Origin: Sabethes cyaneus
Lineage: Eukaryota > Arthropoda > Insecta > Diptera > Culicidae
Direction: 5' to 3'
DNA: 64,000 nt
Assembly: GCF_943734655.1 (NCBI RefSeq)
Contig: NC_071355.1
Coordinates: 10,644,768 to 10,708,767, forward strand
Both the position numbers and the translations under genes were made by a program. Shown here piece after piece: positions 1 to 13,700 of the stretch (the first letter of the stretch is position 1; every line of letters begins with the position of its first letter). The notes under the pieces were generated by a model. It worked only from the letters and a program-made list of their open reading frames with translations. It made no database searches and was not told the origin of the DNA.

Positions 1-789
1 CAGCGGTGTGAAGGACTATAACGTCACATAAAATATGTAGCCTGCCTTATGCCAGTGCCAGTGTGCCAGCACAGCACGGCACTGGAAGTGCCCCACTAAT
101 ACATGCTCGGCGTAAAAGTGAAACGATTTTCTCTTTGTGTCTGTTCCAGGATAATGGTCGCGGTCGATGGGAACTGCAGAGGCAGAGGGACGGACCGACG
201 AGCGGCGAGGTAACAACGCACTGACACAACTTTCTCTTTACATTTTATGAGCGTTTGGGGAAATTTATGGACCGGCACAATGGGGATGAATCTCGACAAT
301 TAAGTCATGACTAATGGATGCTGCGTTGTCATTAGGAGGTTTGCTACTACAATGCGTCTACATCGAACAATTCCAGGTGAAAGGAGTAAACGGTAGAATG
401 ACTACTTGAGTTCGATTTGAATGAAACTTTCAACATGTCTTCAGTGAAAGAAATCACTCTTTTACACAGGTTAATTGACCATTATGGCCCAAGACTAATT
501 TTTAAAAAGAGACGTTTCTGTTTTCGAATTGAGATTGAAAAAAAGTCATAACTCAAAAGCTATCGATTGCAGCGAAATCGTTTTCAAAAAGAAAACAAAA
601 TATTAAATTTAAATTTCATTGTACGAGTTTTTAATTTTCTTTCTACAAATACTGAATAAGGAAATAAGGACAAAAATCCAGGATAGAGCAATCATCCTAT
701 AGTACTTCACTCTACTATAGGATCATGTGATGCAATTGGCGGTACAAAGCACCTCGTGCTTTTGTTTTGTTCTTTATAATGAGAACAAG
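1..789. other. Left flank, no gene supported
   Basis: Short open frames on both strands have no recognisable motif. A possible acceptor on the minus strand near 168-175 would open a short frame that ends soon after, so it is only an alternative end for the host gene. A perfect 11-bp inverted repeat (ATCCTATAGTA and its complement around 695-723) forms a small hairpin and looks like the tip of a decayed MITE. Confidence 0.4.
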
Positions 790-799
790 CGATTAATTA

Positions 800-1195
800 A
801 TGACGGTTTTATGACGGTATTTTTTACAATCGACGGTGGGAGGGTAAAAAAGAGCAATGAAACAAAGGTGATCATAGTATCCAAACAGAGAGGAACAAGG
901 CCTGAAGAGGAAAGAGCGGAAAATCAAGTAAGGAAGCAACGCTTATTAAATGTGTATCCCCTCCTCTTTACCCAACGTGGTAGTAGATCCTGGATTCCAG
1001 TCCACTGTGGTTCAAAGGTCCGCCAATATCTGCCATCCACAGGACCTGGGAGGATTATCCTCTCTTACCTAAATTTTTGCTTTGCCCTTCACGCCTTGTC
1101 CCGTTCTGTTTGGATACTATCAACACCTTTGTTTCATCACTTTCTTCTACCGTCCCCTCCCTTGATTGTAAAAAAACTACCTCTACAAAAAATTA
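800..1195. repeat. Foldback repeat with long imperfect arms
   Basis: The stretch around 822-895 is matched in inverse orientation around 1080-1165. Shared words include ACAATC, ATGAAACAAAGGTG and ATAGTATCCAAACAGA. The apparent open frame across it (727-1254) is a by-product. Outer ends and any target duplication are blurred. Confidence 0.6.
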
Positions 1196-1205
1196 ATTGC
1201 AAATT

Positions 1206-1573
1206 TCATTCAAATCAGGAAGGGTCACGGAGGATTTTTCATTTTTTTTTTTAGCAAATGTACATGGACTCTTTTGTATTAGTTCTGGACCTTTACCAGC
1301 GGGCAATTGGCCCACTGTGCAGTGCCACAGCACTGGGTAAGACAGCCAGAGCTTAATTTTTCACTATATTAGGTGGTGTCACGGTGTGAACAACTCCCGG
1401 TCTATCGGACAAGTGTATCAGTAACAGTTCCCCGGATAAAGGAACACAAAAACACCGACCACCGAAAAAGAGTATGAGTTGAGAGAAAGAGAGCGAGCGA
1501 GCGAGCGCACGCTCCCTCCCACACGGTCAGTCACAAGGCGCAAGATTATTTCTGCACCTTGGAAGCATCCGTT
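1206..1573 (-). other. Possible 3' untranslated region of the host gene, with (GAGC)n tract
   Basis: It lies directly downstream of the proposed stop codon on the minus strand. Simple repeats of GAGA and GAGC occur around 1478-1510. I see no canonical AATAAA signal on the minus strand here, so the transcript end is not placed. Confidence 0.3.
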
Positions 1574-1747
1574 TCATTTCACCTCCGGCAAAGTGTGGCC
1601 CAGTTGATGCTGCTGCTGCTGTTGCTGCTGATTGTGTTGTTCCGTTCCATGCAGCCCCCGCAAGTAAATTGATCCTTTTTCTCCTGGCCGTCGCACGTCC
1701 GTGTGCATGTGGCCGCCCGCACCAGATGCGCCAAATAGCAGCCTCCA
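1574..1747 (-). CDS. Probable terminal coding exon with poly-Q and stop
   Basis: The acceptor is one of two overlapping AGs (GGCAGGCAG) at 1748-1756. With the inner AG the phase 0 frame reads a Gly/Ala-rich stretch, then H-N-poly-Q-H-Q-L-G-H-T-L-P-E-V-K and a TGA at 1576-1574, 57 residues in all. The poly-Q tract and polar composition match the host protein, and phase 0 matches exon 9. The acceptor's pyrimidine tract is weak and there is no cysteine motif to anchor it. A different last exon further left, for example after the CTCTGCAG-like acceptor near 168, cannot be excluded. Confidence 0.45.
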   Translation of the reverse strand, partial: WRLLFGASGAGGHMHTDVRRPGEKGSIYLRGLHGTEQHNQQQQQQQHQLGHTLPEVK

Positions 1748-4700
1748 CTGCCTGCCATTATACACAGTCATAAAACGAAGCTGTTGCTGTCATCGACGTT
1801 TTTGAGCATGTGGCACCTTCACAACCGCCTCTGTCCTGTCAGGGTTGTCGTGTTTATATTAATTTCGTATGTAATTGCACGAAGCTCTCTCTTCGTTGGT
1901 TAATTTTTGGTTTGCGTCATGTGCTGCCGCAGCGATATCTGTCCCGCTTTTTACGAACCGACCGACCGACCGACCGAAGGATTTCTTTTCCCATAAAACG
2001 GAGAAAGGTAACTTTTTCAATCAGGATAATAACGATAATGGGTGAAAGATGTTTACACAGCGGAGAAAGCAAAATATCGTTGGTTGATCTTTCAATTTTG
2101 CATACGGCAGATTGGAAAATTTTTCAACGAAAGAAGAACACTCTGAATGATTTGTTAGCGAAAATTCAATTGCAGGCGACGGAGAAAAAAAAACTTCAAT
2201 TGAGCAGGTAAAATAATGAAGCCATTGAATAATTACGATTTACTCGGCCACGACCGTGAACACGCTTTGTTAGCACATTAACCAATATTTGCATTTGCTC
2301 TTCGGAATAATATGACCTACTGGCAAATTTTATGGCTCAATTAAAAACAGCACCAATTTGCAACTTCTCACTTGTTCTTTTATACCTGACTTGAAACCTT
2401 CACAGGTAATTATCATTTGCCTTATTGTATCACAAAAACGACCTGGATAATAAATCTGCTTCGGTTGTGGTAGGTAATCAACGTCGATGGATTTACGACC
2501 CCATTAACAGGCGATCTTTAAGTCGAAATATTGTGTGCCAACCCAAATTAGGTAAATATGATATGGTGGGTACTTACTCGCATCGCGTTTGTCGTTGGTT
2601 GCTTGCTTTGGAGAACAGTTCTTTTTATTTGGTATAGGCCGTATTCCTAGCTGAGACTGTAATTAAAAAAGTCAAACAAACAAAAAAACGGTTGAAACAA
2701 TCACCTGCGGGGACATGGACGGGCACATTGTTTACTTACATTTTTGTTGACTTTATCGGTCCGTTCCCCGCTCGGTAGGCGGGCGACAGATACTTCCGGA
2801 CTGTCCTCCGGAGGAGGTGGCTGCGCTACCCAGTTGTACTCGCGCTTCTCGATTGCGACACCCCATCGGTCGTACTCCGCCGATTGTTGCCTGCGTTTCG
2901 AATTTTTTATCGATTATACTAAATTGGATTAAATAAGTTTTTTTTTTTCATTTAACCCACCTCAGACCTTCGTAGCAATCCAGACAGACCACCGCGTAGT
3001 CACCGTTTTCCAGCAGCAGTCCGTCACTTTTTCGATTCGCCACGAAGGGATACTCCCGTATGGGCAACGCGCGAACTCGCTTCCGGTACGTCGTGATCCA
3101 GCACAGGTGGCAGCAGTAATCGTGAAAGTTGTATTCGCGACTGTTGGGGGGTACGGTATTTTGAGCTTCATACCTGGTGGAGGAAAGATTTCGATTAATT
3201 TGCGATAATCACTTGAATGCGATACTGGAGTTTCGAGTGTTGTTAAATATGGAACGTTGAAAAATAGCTGGCAAAGAAATAGAAGTATCCTTTTCTTTGT
3301 CAGAAATAATTCGTTTCATCGCAGGTAAAAGCAAATCACCATGCGTCTCCATTGCACTCTAGCAGATTTGTTTCTATCTCAAAAACAAAAAAATTATAGG
3401 TCACTAATTTTTTGATCGGAATTATAGTACAAAATGGGCCCCAGGGTCTCGGAATTTTCATTAAATTTTGCGTACGGGTCTAGTTCATGGCCAATATTTT
3501 AATAATTCGAGCGCTCCAGTTTTCCCAGAAAACTCCAAGAGAAATTTTCCGAATTTTTATAGGAGCCTGAACCACTGCGACCAAAAATTTAAGGAACCAT
3601 GTACATAAGTTGTTATTCCAAACTTCGATTCTACAGATTTTTGCGCTTATTTTGATACTAATTATGTAATGACCCGACCAATTTTTACCATCCAACAGAT
3701 CTTACAGAAATGTCGGGGATATAGCGTGCGCATGCATGACATCTTTATTGATTTCAAAGCAGCATACGGTACAGTTGATCGAGACCAGCTTTGACAGATA
3801 ATGCACGCACACAGTTTTCCGGAAAAACTGACGCAATTGATCAGAGCTATATTAGATCGTGTGATGTGTTTCGTGAGCATCTCGGGAACACTCTTGAGTA
3901 CCTTCGAGACGCAACATAAGGTGACGGCTTATCCTGCAGGCCGTTTAACATCGCTCATGAGGGGCTGATCCGACGAGCGGATATCGAAGCGAGAGGCACG
4001 ATTTTCAGCAAAGGTAGCCAACTTCTAGACTTCGTAGATTACTTTGATATCATAATCAGGAACTTTGCGACTGCAGCGGAGGCAATTTACACCACACTGA
4101 AAGCGGAGTTTATGAGGATTGGGCTAAAAATAAATGCTTCAAAGACCAAATACCGGAAAGGAAGAGGCCAAAGGCGACAAACGCGCCCCTTCCACGGACA
4201 ATAACTGTCGATAATGACGGACTAGAAGTGACAGATGAGTTCGTGTATTTCGGATTACTGGTGACAGCGGACAACAACAATAGTAAAGAAGGTCCAGCGC
4301 CGCATTCAAGCGGGAAATTGGGTCTGACAAAAATTTTATTAAACCGGTAGTTCTTTATAGACTTGAAACCGTGAAGCTGCTCACGGAAGCGAAGAGTGGC
4401 GGAGGCGCTCTGCACTGCTTGGATCAATTCCCACCGCAAATCTGACAAAAGTCGGCAGGCTACGGTGGTGGGCGGGACACGTCGTTAAGATGCCGGACGA
4501 CAATGCGACAATGACAGTTCTCTTCAACAACCGTGCCCCCCTCCCCCCCTACCAAGAACATTCCGTCATCAAAACTTGACCTTTTGTTTTTATACGACAG
4601 ACTTCGCAGCCAGCCGTTCGCGTACAGAACAATTGCAGGGCCAGTTGCTACGATCCTATTGACTCTAACAGCCTCTCCCTGTCGAGATTCGAACATATGA

Positions 4701-7700
4701 CGACTGACTTATTGGGTCAGCATCATACCTCCAAGGGAGGTTTCTTTAACTATGTAAATACTCAATTGAAAAATAGTAATTTTCTATCCCAAATGAAACT
4801 TGACGGGCTTATTGGAAATAATACTAATGAAATCTGCAATCTTTTTGCAAATTTATTTCAATAAGTATGCACAAAATGCACCGAAGAAGACCGCGACAGA
4901 AAATATTTCTCATTTATCCCTAAATTTTCTAACGGCATATCAGTCTATCAACTATCAGAACCTGGCCAATTCGAAGCACTCATAGGCCTGAATGCGTTGA
5001 AAGGTCCAAGACCTGACGGAATAGTAGCCATATTTTTCATAAACCTGGCCGAAGAACTTACTAAGCCATTACAATAATGCCTATTTAACTATAATGTCTC
5101 TGAAATATGGTAAATTCCCGGATATTTGAAAATCAAATCAGATCAGGAACAAAACCGAACATCCTCCGCTATTGTAGAGTTATCTCGTTATTTTTTTCAT
5201 TCCTAAATTTTTTGAATCAATTGTAAATGAAAAAAGTTATCAGCAAGTAAAACACAAAATTACAAGTCAGCTACTGCCCCAAATATTCTGGAATTTAGAT
5301 CTTTCACTCGGAATGAAATGGACGACCACGTAGAAGCTATCTACATGGACTTTAGCAAGACATTTGACAGAATATACGTTCCACTATTACTCTTCGAAAT
5401 AGCAAAAAAGGTTAGTAGAATCCAACGGAACGCCAACAAATTGTTTACTTTCAAAATGTCCTCTGTGACCCTATTTTAAGTCACCTCTGCGCTGGGGTTC
5501 CTTAGGGTTCTCACATAGGGCCACTTCTTTTCACGTGAATGATTATTTCCTTCTATTTCCTATATTCTTGCACTCCAAAGTACTTGTATGTGCAGATGAC
5601 ATGAAACTATTTAGGCGACATCCATTTAGTACGTCACGCAATTTTTGACCAAAATCAGTTCCTCCCCCCTTCCCCTTGACACATTTTGTCATACATTCAT
5701 GACACCCCCCTGAAAAAGTACGTCACGTCACGTTAACCCCCCTAATCTACTTATATATAAAAATGGATTTCTGTCTGTCTGTCTGTCGGGATGTTCCTTA
5801 TAGAATCGAAAACTACTGAACCAATCGGCGTGAAAACTTGCATGTAGAGTAGAGTGTCCCAAAATAGCACTATGTCCGAAAACCCGGGGGCTCACCCCTC
5901 AAATGATAGCTTAGGGTGTCACAGTAAAACTTTTATATGACGTCAACATTGGTTGCCGCGATTTAGGGGTCGCACATTTGAGTTTTATGAAAAAATGGCT
6001 TTTTTCAGGAGTTAATTCGGAAAAATATTTTTAGAACCGTTAAAGTAGGTGAAAAAAGGTACTTAACTATTTTTTTCACAATCATTGGGTTCTGATACAT
6101 TCATAAAAAAGTTATGGTGGCATGCCTGGAGTCATATTTGGTTACAAAAATTTATTGAATTTGGCAAAAATTTAAAATTTTCGAAATTTCATTTAAATAA
6201 ACGTCAAAACAGGGTATCGAACAGTATCTCAGAGTAACGTACGTATACTGTATAGATGGGAAATTTTATGATGAACAACTTTGCCGAAGAAAGTATGGAC
6301 GTATCTTCAAATCTCGCTGGGGTATTTACGTTTTTCTGAAGGCGGAACAAAACATATTTTCACAATTTTCAAATTTTAGTAGTTCCACGTGAAAAAGGTA
6401 AATGATAAAACTTGAAGTATGTCTTCTAAACGTTACCTACGTGTTGGATACGAAGAAATATGCACCTTCCACAGAGTTTGGCATCATTTAGGCTCAAGAA
6501 TCACTTTAAAAAAGGGCGTATTTATTTTAATAGGTACTATGTTTGAAAAATCGTATCTCCCGAAACTAGGGTTACTCCAAAATGATGCCTAAGCGTGAGT
6601 TGTAGAAAATTGATTTTTCAACCTGAAAAAATAAACACTGAAATTTTTTTTGACGCTTATTGTACTATCAGTAGATGGTAGAATCAGCAAGGTGTATTCA
6701 TACAAATATTAATTCTAGTAATATTTATTCTAGTTGCTAACATGGTAATATAACGCGGATAACATATGAAAAGGGCACGTTTATAATAAAAATATAAAAT
6801 TTATTAAACTTTTTTTTTAAATATCTTAAATACGGCTGCATCTAGAAGCTAATTATTATTTTGAACACGTGTTGTCAAGCACATATGAAGTTGTTCTTCA
6901 AATTCAAATTACATATATGTATAACGAGAAATATAAGAATAATAATAAGAAATATAATAATAATCTTAGGTTACAAAATATTCATAAGAGTCGTTGTTCT
7001 ACAAAATCCTTTGATAAATGTTGCACCATTTCAGAAAAAGTCTCAAAATGTATCAAATCACCACTATTTTTCCAAAAAAAAATCGAAGTTACCATTTCCT
7101 GTATATTTTAATTTTACATTTTTTCCTGACTTTGGAGCATAGTAATTTTTTTTCAGTGTTTATTTTTTCATGTTTAAAACTCAATTTTCTACAACTCACG
7201 CTTAGGCTTCATTTTGGAGCAAACCTAGTTTCAGGAGATACGTTTTTTCAAACATAGTACCTATTAAAATAAATACGCCCTTTTTAGAAGTGATTCTTGA
7301 GCCTAAATAGTGCCAAATTTTTTGGAAGGTGCATGTTTCCTCTTATCAAAAACGTAAGTGACGTTTAGAGTAAACAGTTCAAGTTTTTTCATTTACCCCT
7401 TTCACTTGAAACTGCTAAAATTTGGAAATTACAGAAATGTGTTTTGTTCCGCCTTCAGAAAACGGTGAATATCTCAGCGAGATTTAAAGATATATCCTTA
7501 CTTTCTTCGGCAAAGTTGTTCGTCATAAAATTTCCCATCTATACAGTATAGCTACGTTGCTCTAAGACACTGTTCGATACCCTGTTTTGACGTTTATTTA
7601 AATGAAATTTCGAAAATTTTAAATTTTTGCCAAATTCAATAAATTTTTGTAACCAAATATGACTCCAGACATGCCACCATAACTTTTTTATGAATGTATT

Positions 7701-10700
7701 AGATCCCAATGATTGTGAAAAAAATAGTTAGGTACCTTGTTTCATCTATTATAACATTTCTAAAAATATTTTTTTGAATTTACTCCTGAAAAATGCCATT
7801 TTTCCATAAAACTCAAATGTGCGACCCCTAAATCGCGGCAACCAATGTTGACGTCATATAAAAGTTTTGTTGTGACACCCTAAGCTATCACTTGAGGGGT
7901 GAGCCCCCGGGTTTTCTGACATAGTGCTATTTTGGGACACTCTAATGTAGAGGTTTTTGGGTCAGGAAAGGTTTTAGTGATGGTTAGAGACCCCTCCCCC
8001 ACTAAGAGGAGGGACTCCCATACAAATGAAATACAAATTTCTGCATAATTCGAGAACTAATCAAGCAAATGGAACAAAATTTGGCATGTGGGTGTTTTTG
8101 GTGAAAAGAATTTATTCTATGGTAAATTAAGACTCCTCCCCTCTTTAGAAGGGGAATTATGACTCCTGTCCCCTTTAAGAGAGGGGGCTTCCATAAAAAT
8201 GAAAAATGGAAACAAATTTAGCATGTGGGTGTTTTTGGAGGCAAGAATATTTTCTATGGTAAATTAGGACCCCTCCCCACTTTAGGAGGGGGGCTCCTAT
8301 ACAAATGAAAAACAAATTTCCTTATAACTCGAGAATTAATCAATCAAATGGAACCAAATTTGACATGTAAGTGGTTTTGGAGGCAAGATTTTTTTCTATG
8401 GTGAATTGAGACCCCTCTCTTCTTTAGAAACCGAGTTATGACCCATCTCCCCTTTAAGAGGGTGGGCTTCCATCCAAATGAAATGCCATTTTCCTCTTAT
8501 CTCGGGAACTAATCAAGCAAATGGAACAAAATTTGACATGTGGGAGTTTTTGGAGGCATGAATTTTGTCTATGATGAATTAGGACCCCTCTGCCTTTTTA
8601 GGAGGCGGGCTCCCATACAAATAAAATACAAATTTCCTCATAACTCGAAAAGTAATCAAGCAAATGGAACCAAATTCGGCATGTGGGGGGTTTTGGAGGC
8701 AGGAATTTTTTTATGATGGTTTGAGACCCCTCACTCCTGTGGTAGGGGGATAAGGACTCTCATACAAATAAAACAGAATTTTTGCGTAACTTAAAAACTA
8801 ATCGAACTCGAGAAATTTTAGACTCTTCCATAAAACGTTAGTCATTAACAAGATCACCAAAAACTATCAATAGTAACATTAGATAATTCAGCGCGAGTCG
8901 GCCACAGGCCGCGAGTGTTACCGGCAACCTGCCGTCAAAAGCGCCGGCCACTGCGTGGGGCAGCCCCCCATAGAGATCACCTCTATCTAGGTTTAATTAT
9001 TTTCCTAGATCTACTGACCTCTATTACTTTCCTTCAGTTGGGTCACCCATGCGAAATGGTACTTTCTTCGAAAAGATTTTCCGTGAAATGGTACATCCCG
9101 CGTAAGGTTTTTCGCGAAATGGTATTCTGCGAAACTCTATATTCCGCGTTATGGTCAACCGAGAATTGGTGTTGCGCAAAATGATATTCGGTGAAATGGT
9201 TTGTAATGATGGCGAATATTTAAATGCTATCCGCTTTATTTTATCAGGCTAAGCAATGGGGGGAGTTGTTTTCTGCTTTACTGTGAGGAAAATTTGCAGA
9301 AACTTGCAAAACTCAAGATTGTGACAAAGGTCATCCAAGATTCACGATTTATGTACAACACAGTTTAATTTCTGGCAATACGAAGTTTGTCGGGTCAGCT
9401 AGTACTATTATAAACAAGGCAAACAAAATGCTGGCTTTATCAAAACGCTTTAGTCATAATTTCAAAGATCCGTACACAATATAACGATAAACGAAGAGCG
9501 CACTGAATCTGTCCAGAAACAATTTCTACCATAAACGCTTCGAAAACTAAACTGAACAGTATTTCCATTACCATCTTATGAAGTGCACGTTGCATGCTCA
9601 TCCAAATACGAACACTTAAACAACGCTGCGAACAACCAATGCTTTACTTTATCAATGATATTATTTCTCTACGTTTCCAGTCAGCAGATTTGCTTTCTCA
9701 ATTAAACTTTTATGCGCCGTGTCGTGACCTTAGAACTCGAAAAATATTTATGGAACATTCTCATTGAACAAAAATACGCGGAAAATGGACCAGTCAATTG
9801 CGTCTGATGCGTCTTTGTAACCGATATTACAAAGGAATTGACCTCACTATATCCAGAATTCAAACACACCGTTTAGGGGTGGAAGTTAGAATTGATTCCA
9901 GAAGTCGAGCCTACGTAAAAGGACAAATCATGGATGGTCTGTGATTTGTTTTTGCTTGAATGATTGGAGGTGGCTTGTTTTGACAAAATTATAACCCCCT
10001 TACGGTCCACTTCACTATAATACTACATTTTACATTTTATGTAGTACAAACTGCCCTAGGCAAATCACATTTACGTAATCGATCGTTCTATTATTTTTCC
10101 TCCCTCATCGCCATCATCGTTAACAAAATAATCATGGTATTAGAGTGATCCGCACAGACTCTTATTATCGTCCATTTTTATTAACTCCGTGGACAGACTT
10201 GGCTCTAACTGCACCACCTTGTGCTGCAAACAGAAACAGAAACGAAAAATGTGTGGACTAAAAGAACGAACAAAAAAACGTTGAAAATTGTGCACAAATA
10301 CAGTGTACAGAACGCCGATTGTCATTAAGAAAGTTAGCGAAAATGGACGGGGCAGCTGAGAGGTGGTCACCTCCGATAATATTACGAGTAAGGAGATCGA
10401 CGAAATAAAGCTGACGATGTACAAAACGCTAATTAGACCGCGATGGTCCTCTACGGACTTGAGCCAGTAACTTTGCTTACGGAAGACATAGGGGAACTGG
10501 GGGGAAAATGAACACCCTTAGCAATGTCGCCATTTGCTTCCCCAGGAACCAACCAAATGCTGAGCGCACTACATGAATTGAAAGCTGGATTCATATTCCA
10601 CGTAGTAAAATATAAAGATGTTTGAAAGGACGATTTGTCATGAAAAATTCCTTATTTTCGAAAGTGTCACATTCGAGCCTGATTTTTTTCGTGTGGGTAA

Positions 10701-13700
10701 AATGAACATGCAGTAAGGGCAAAATGAACATGTCATAGAAAACTAAAGTTAACATGCAGTTTGGATAAATTAAATATTATTTTACCTTATCATTGTTCTA
10801 CATAAGCTGTAGATATTCAACAAGGCTGCTAAAATTAAAATTGGACTCCGCAAAGTTAACATAATGTATCTTCGCCACGTTCATATAATGCTTGACTTTC
10901 AACTCGCTTCATCGGTCATTTTCTGTCATTTTTCGAGAGACTCGATCATTTTTATTGATTGAATTGTAATTAGGTCCTGGCTGCTGATATATGGAAAATA
11001 AAACATCATTATACACATTGTTCATTTTGCCCCCATAGTGAAGTGTTCATTTTGCCCCCAAAACACGAATTGTTTTCTAGTGTTTATTATAAACAAACAG
11101 TTGATAAAAATACTTGGAATTTTCGACAGATCCGCAGGACAGTGATAAGCAAACAACACTAAATGATACCAACAGTCGAAATTTAATTTGTTTCGCCAAA
11201 AAAGCTTATATAATATTAGTGGAAATTACCATCGGCGTCAGATTTCAACAAATATTTTTTACTTTTTTAATTTTTTTCACATTAGAAAACCTATGATCAC
11301 CACATATTGTCTCAAACAGCTTGAAATACTTCTAGGAGAAGATACCTATTGATCTGGTACAGATTTTAATCGGTTTACTGGGAATTTGGCTACCTGTTCA
11401 TTTTACCTCCCCTGTTCATTTTACCCACAGTTCCCCTACGTGCACTAGCCGTATTTGAACGAAAGGTGTAGCGGACTATTTTTGGCGGAGTACAAACGGA
11501 AAGCGGATAGTGACGGAGGCGTATGAGTCACGAGCTACAGGCACTGCTTGGAGAGATTCCCATCGTACACCTGGCGAAAGTTGGGAGACTACGGTAGGCC
11601 GGCCACGTCGCAAGAATGCCAAGGAGCCGCGCAACGAATTGGCGATGAGTAACCCAACACCGAGGACAATGAAGAAGAATTCTTGATACGGCAAGAGCCA
11701 CCCCGACTCTCGGCTGCTAAACTCAACTCAGGTGAAAGGTTTCAGTACGTGGTATGGCCAACGAGGTTGGCACGTTGAAATTAAACGTTCATCCTATACC
11801 GCTTGTATCTGCGAACCCATAAGAAGCAAAAGCAATCAAAACAAACTCTAAAACAGGAAGCACCGGTTCGACCTAGAGTGCGAAAACTGTACGATACGAT
11901 GCTTGCTGGCTGGGAATTCGAAGTGTTCAATAATGGACTTCAAATCCTTGCCAGGCTTATAGTGTAAAAGAAAGTTTTAGAGTAGCCTGAAACATCCATT
12001 TAGGTCGAAAAATTTGGGAAAAAGTATATGGTCTGGAGCAACAGCAAACTATTAGTGGCTGCGGTAAAATAACTATTACAACTGTCGAAACGATGAACAG
12101 CGATTTCTACCCATGATTCGCAGTCACAAGGATCCTGTTGTCTACTTGCCCGATTTTGTCCTGTTAGCGTCTACAGGTTGGCAACATTTATTTTCTGCTG
12201 GCAATGAGCAATAAAGTACAACCAGAACAGCCCGTTACAATCGATTGAGAAAATTGTTTTTTTTTGTCTCGAATCTTAAAAAGCCAATTTTCCAACAGTC
12301 TTGAACAGGAATAGCAGGTTCTCGGTTGAATTTCTACATCTCCATGTTCCTCAATTTTCACTCCCGATGTTGTATATTTGGCGATATACTTCGAACATGA
12401 TTTAAAAGCATTACTAAGAATTAGGTTAGGCAAGAACGGGTTAAAAAGCGCCAAATAATTACTAATATATTTCCATTTTAAGTACATTGAACAAAAAGTG
12501 ACATTATGATCATGTGCAGCAGGCCTCCACGTTTGGCTTCGTTGTGCTACAATAACCAGTCGCACAAATTGGCCAATTAATGAATCCAAAAGCCAACACT
12601 GGTGAATCACAGTGAAGCATTTCCTTTCAGTCAAGGGCCCTTTATGGGGGTGCTGAAGAATATCAATGAGAGAGCACAAGCTCCTTATCGCCGAAGCAAG
12701 TCATATCTCACACGTCATGCACATATTGTGGAACAAATAACATGCTGTAGATTACGAGCGAGCAGCACATATAACAGCATACCACTAGTGCGAAAATAAG
12801 ATAATATTCGACATAGAACTTGCCGAAGGCCGCAGCGCAGACAGACAGTGAGTAATGTGTTTGTAACCCAATTTCTTGTGTAGCGATAAGAATGATTACA
12901 CACTTGTTGTGTAAACAACAATTTAACCATTGTCATTATTGGGGGTTTTGGAGCATGTGATTGCAAAGGTTTCCCCCAAAAGCGAAATAAAAAAAATAGC
13001 CTGAAAATGTCACTGACCTAAAAAAAAAGCAAAGCCTGGGTGCTAATTTCGTTATCGAAATTTTAACCTTCTGTTTTTATACAACAGAGTTCGCAACCAG
13101 CTGTTAGTATACACACGGAAAGAAATTTGATTCCGATGCCATGAATGAAATCATAAAATCATGAAATGTGGGTTCATGTTAAATCATGACTGAACTGCCA
13201 TATCAGACAGCACAAAATCATGAATAATAGTTCATGATTTGGCGTTGTGTTGTACTGCAAGAAGCTCGTGATATCATGATATTTATTCATGGTGTATTTT
13301 CATAAATCATGAGCTAAAAACCGGGAATCATGAGTCATTTTGCTCGTTTTGGAGATCAAATTTCTACCCGTGCAGGACAGTACGGGGTCAGTACTACGAT
13401 CCTATTGACTCTAACAGCCTCTCCCAGCCGAGATTCGACCATACGACGACTGGCTTATTAGACCAGCGTCTTACCTCGAGGCCAACTGGGAGGTCACTGG
13501 GGGTGTCACTGACCGGCTGCATGCTATTTTGCCAGAATACACTACTTGATCGTAAAGTAGAAAGTTCAACGTTGTGCTAAACAACAGACATGAGGCAGAC
13601 TATACAAAATTAGATTGCGAAAAAAAATACTAGACTAAACAACTTAACGGGGGTCGCAAACAGTGAATGATTATTTTTCTAACCCAATTTTCTTGAGATA

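Larger units (their letters stand above)
5746..9402 (+). mobile_element. Helitron-like nonautonomous element, copy 1 (interrupted)
   Basis: It starts TCTACTTATATATAAAAATG with a (CTGT)n stretch and ends AAGTTTGTCGGGTCAGCTAG. The 5' TC is preceded by A and the 3' CTAG is followed by T, the known Helitron habit of inserting between A and T without a target duplication. Three other copies in the window keep the same flanks. There is no Rep/helicase frame, so it is nonautonomous. A hAT-like foldback (5850-7944) is inserted near its 5' end. The rest is an internal minisatellite plus a unique 3' segment. Confidence 0.65.

Noticed and set aside
727..1254. 175-codon plus-strand frame
   Set aside because: It lies across a foldback repeat and has no recognisable motif.
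13380..13503. tRNA-like sequence as a functional tRNA gene
   Set aside because: The head lacks a complete cloverleaf, is followed by a family-specific body and tail, and is flanked by a target duplication, so it is a SINE.
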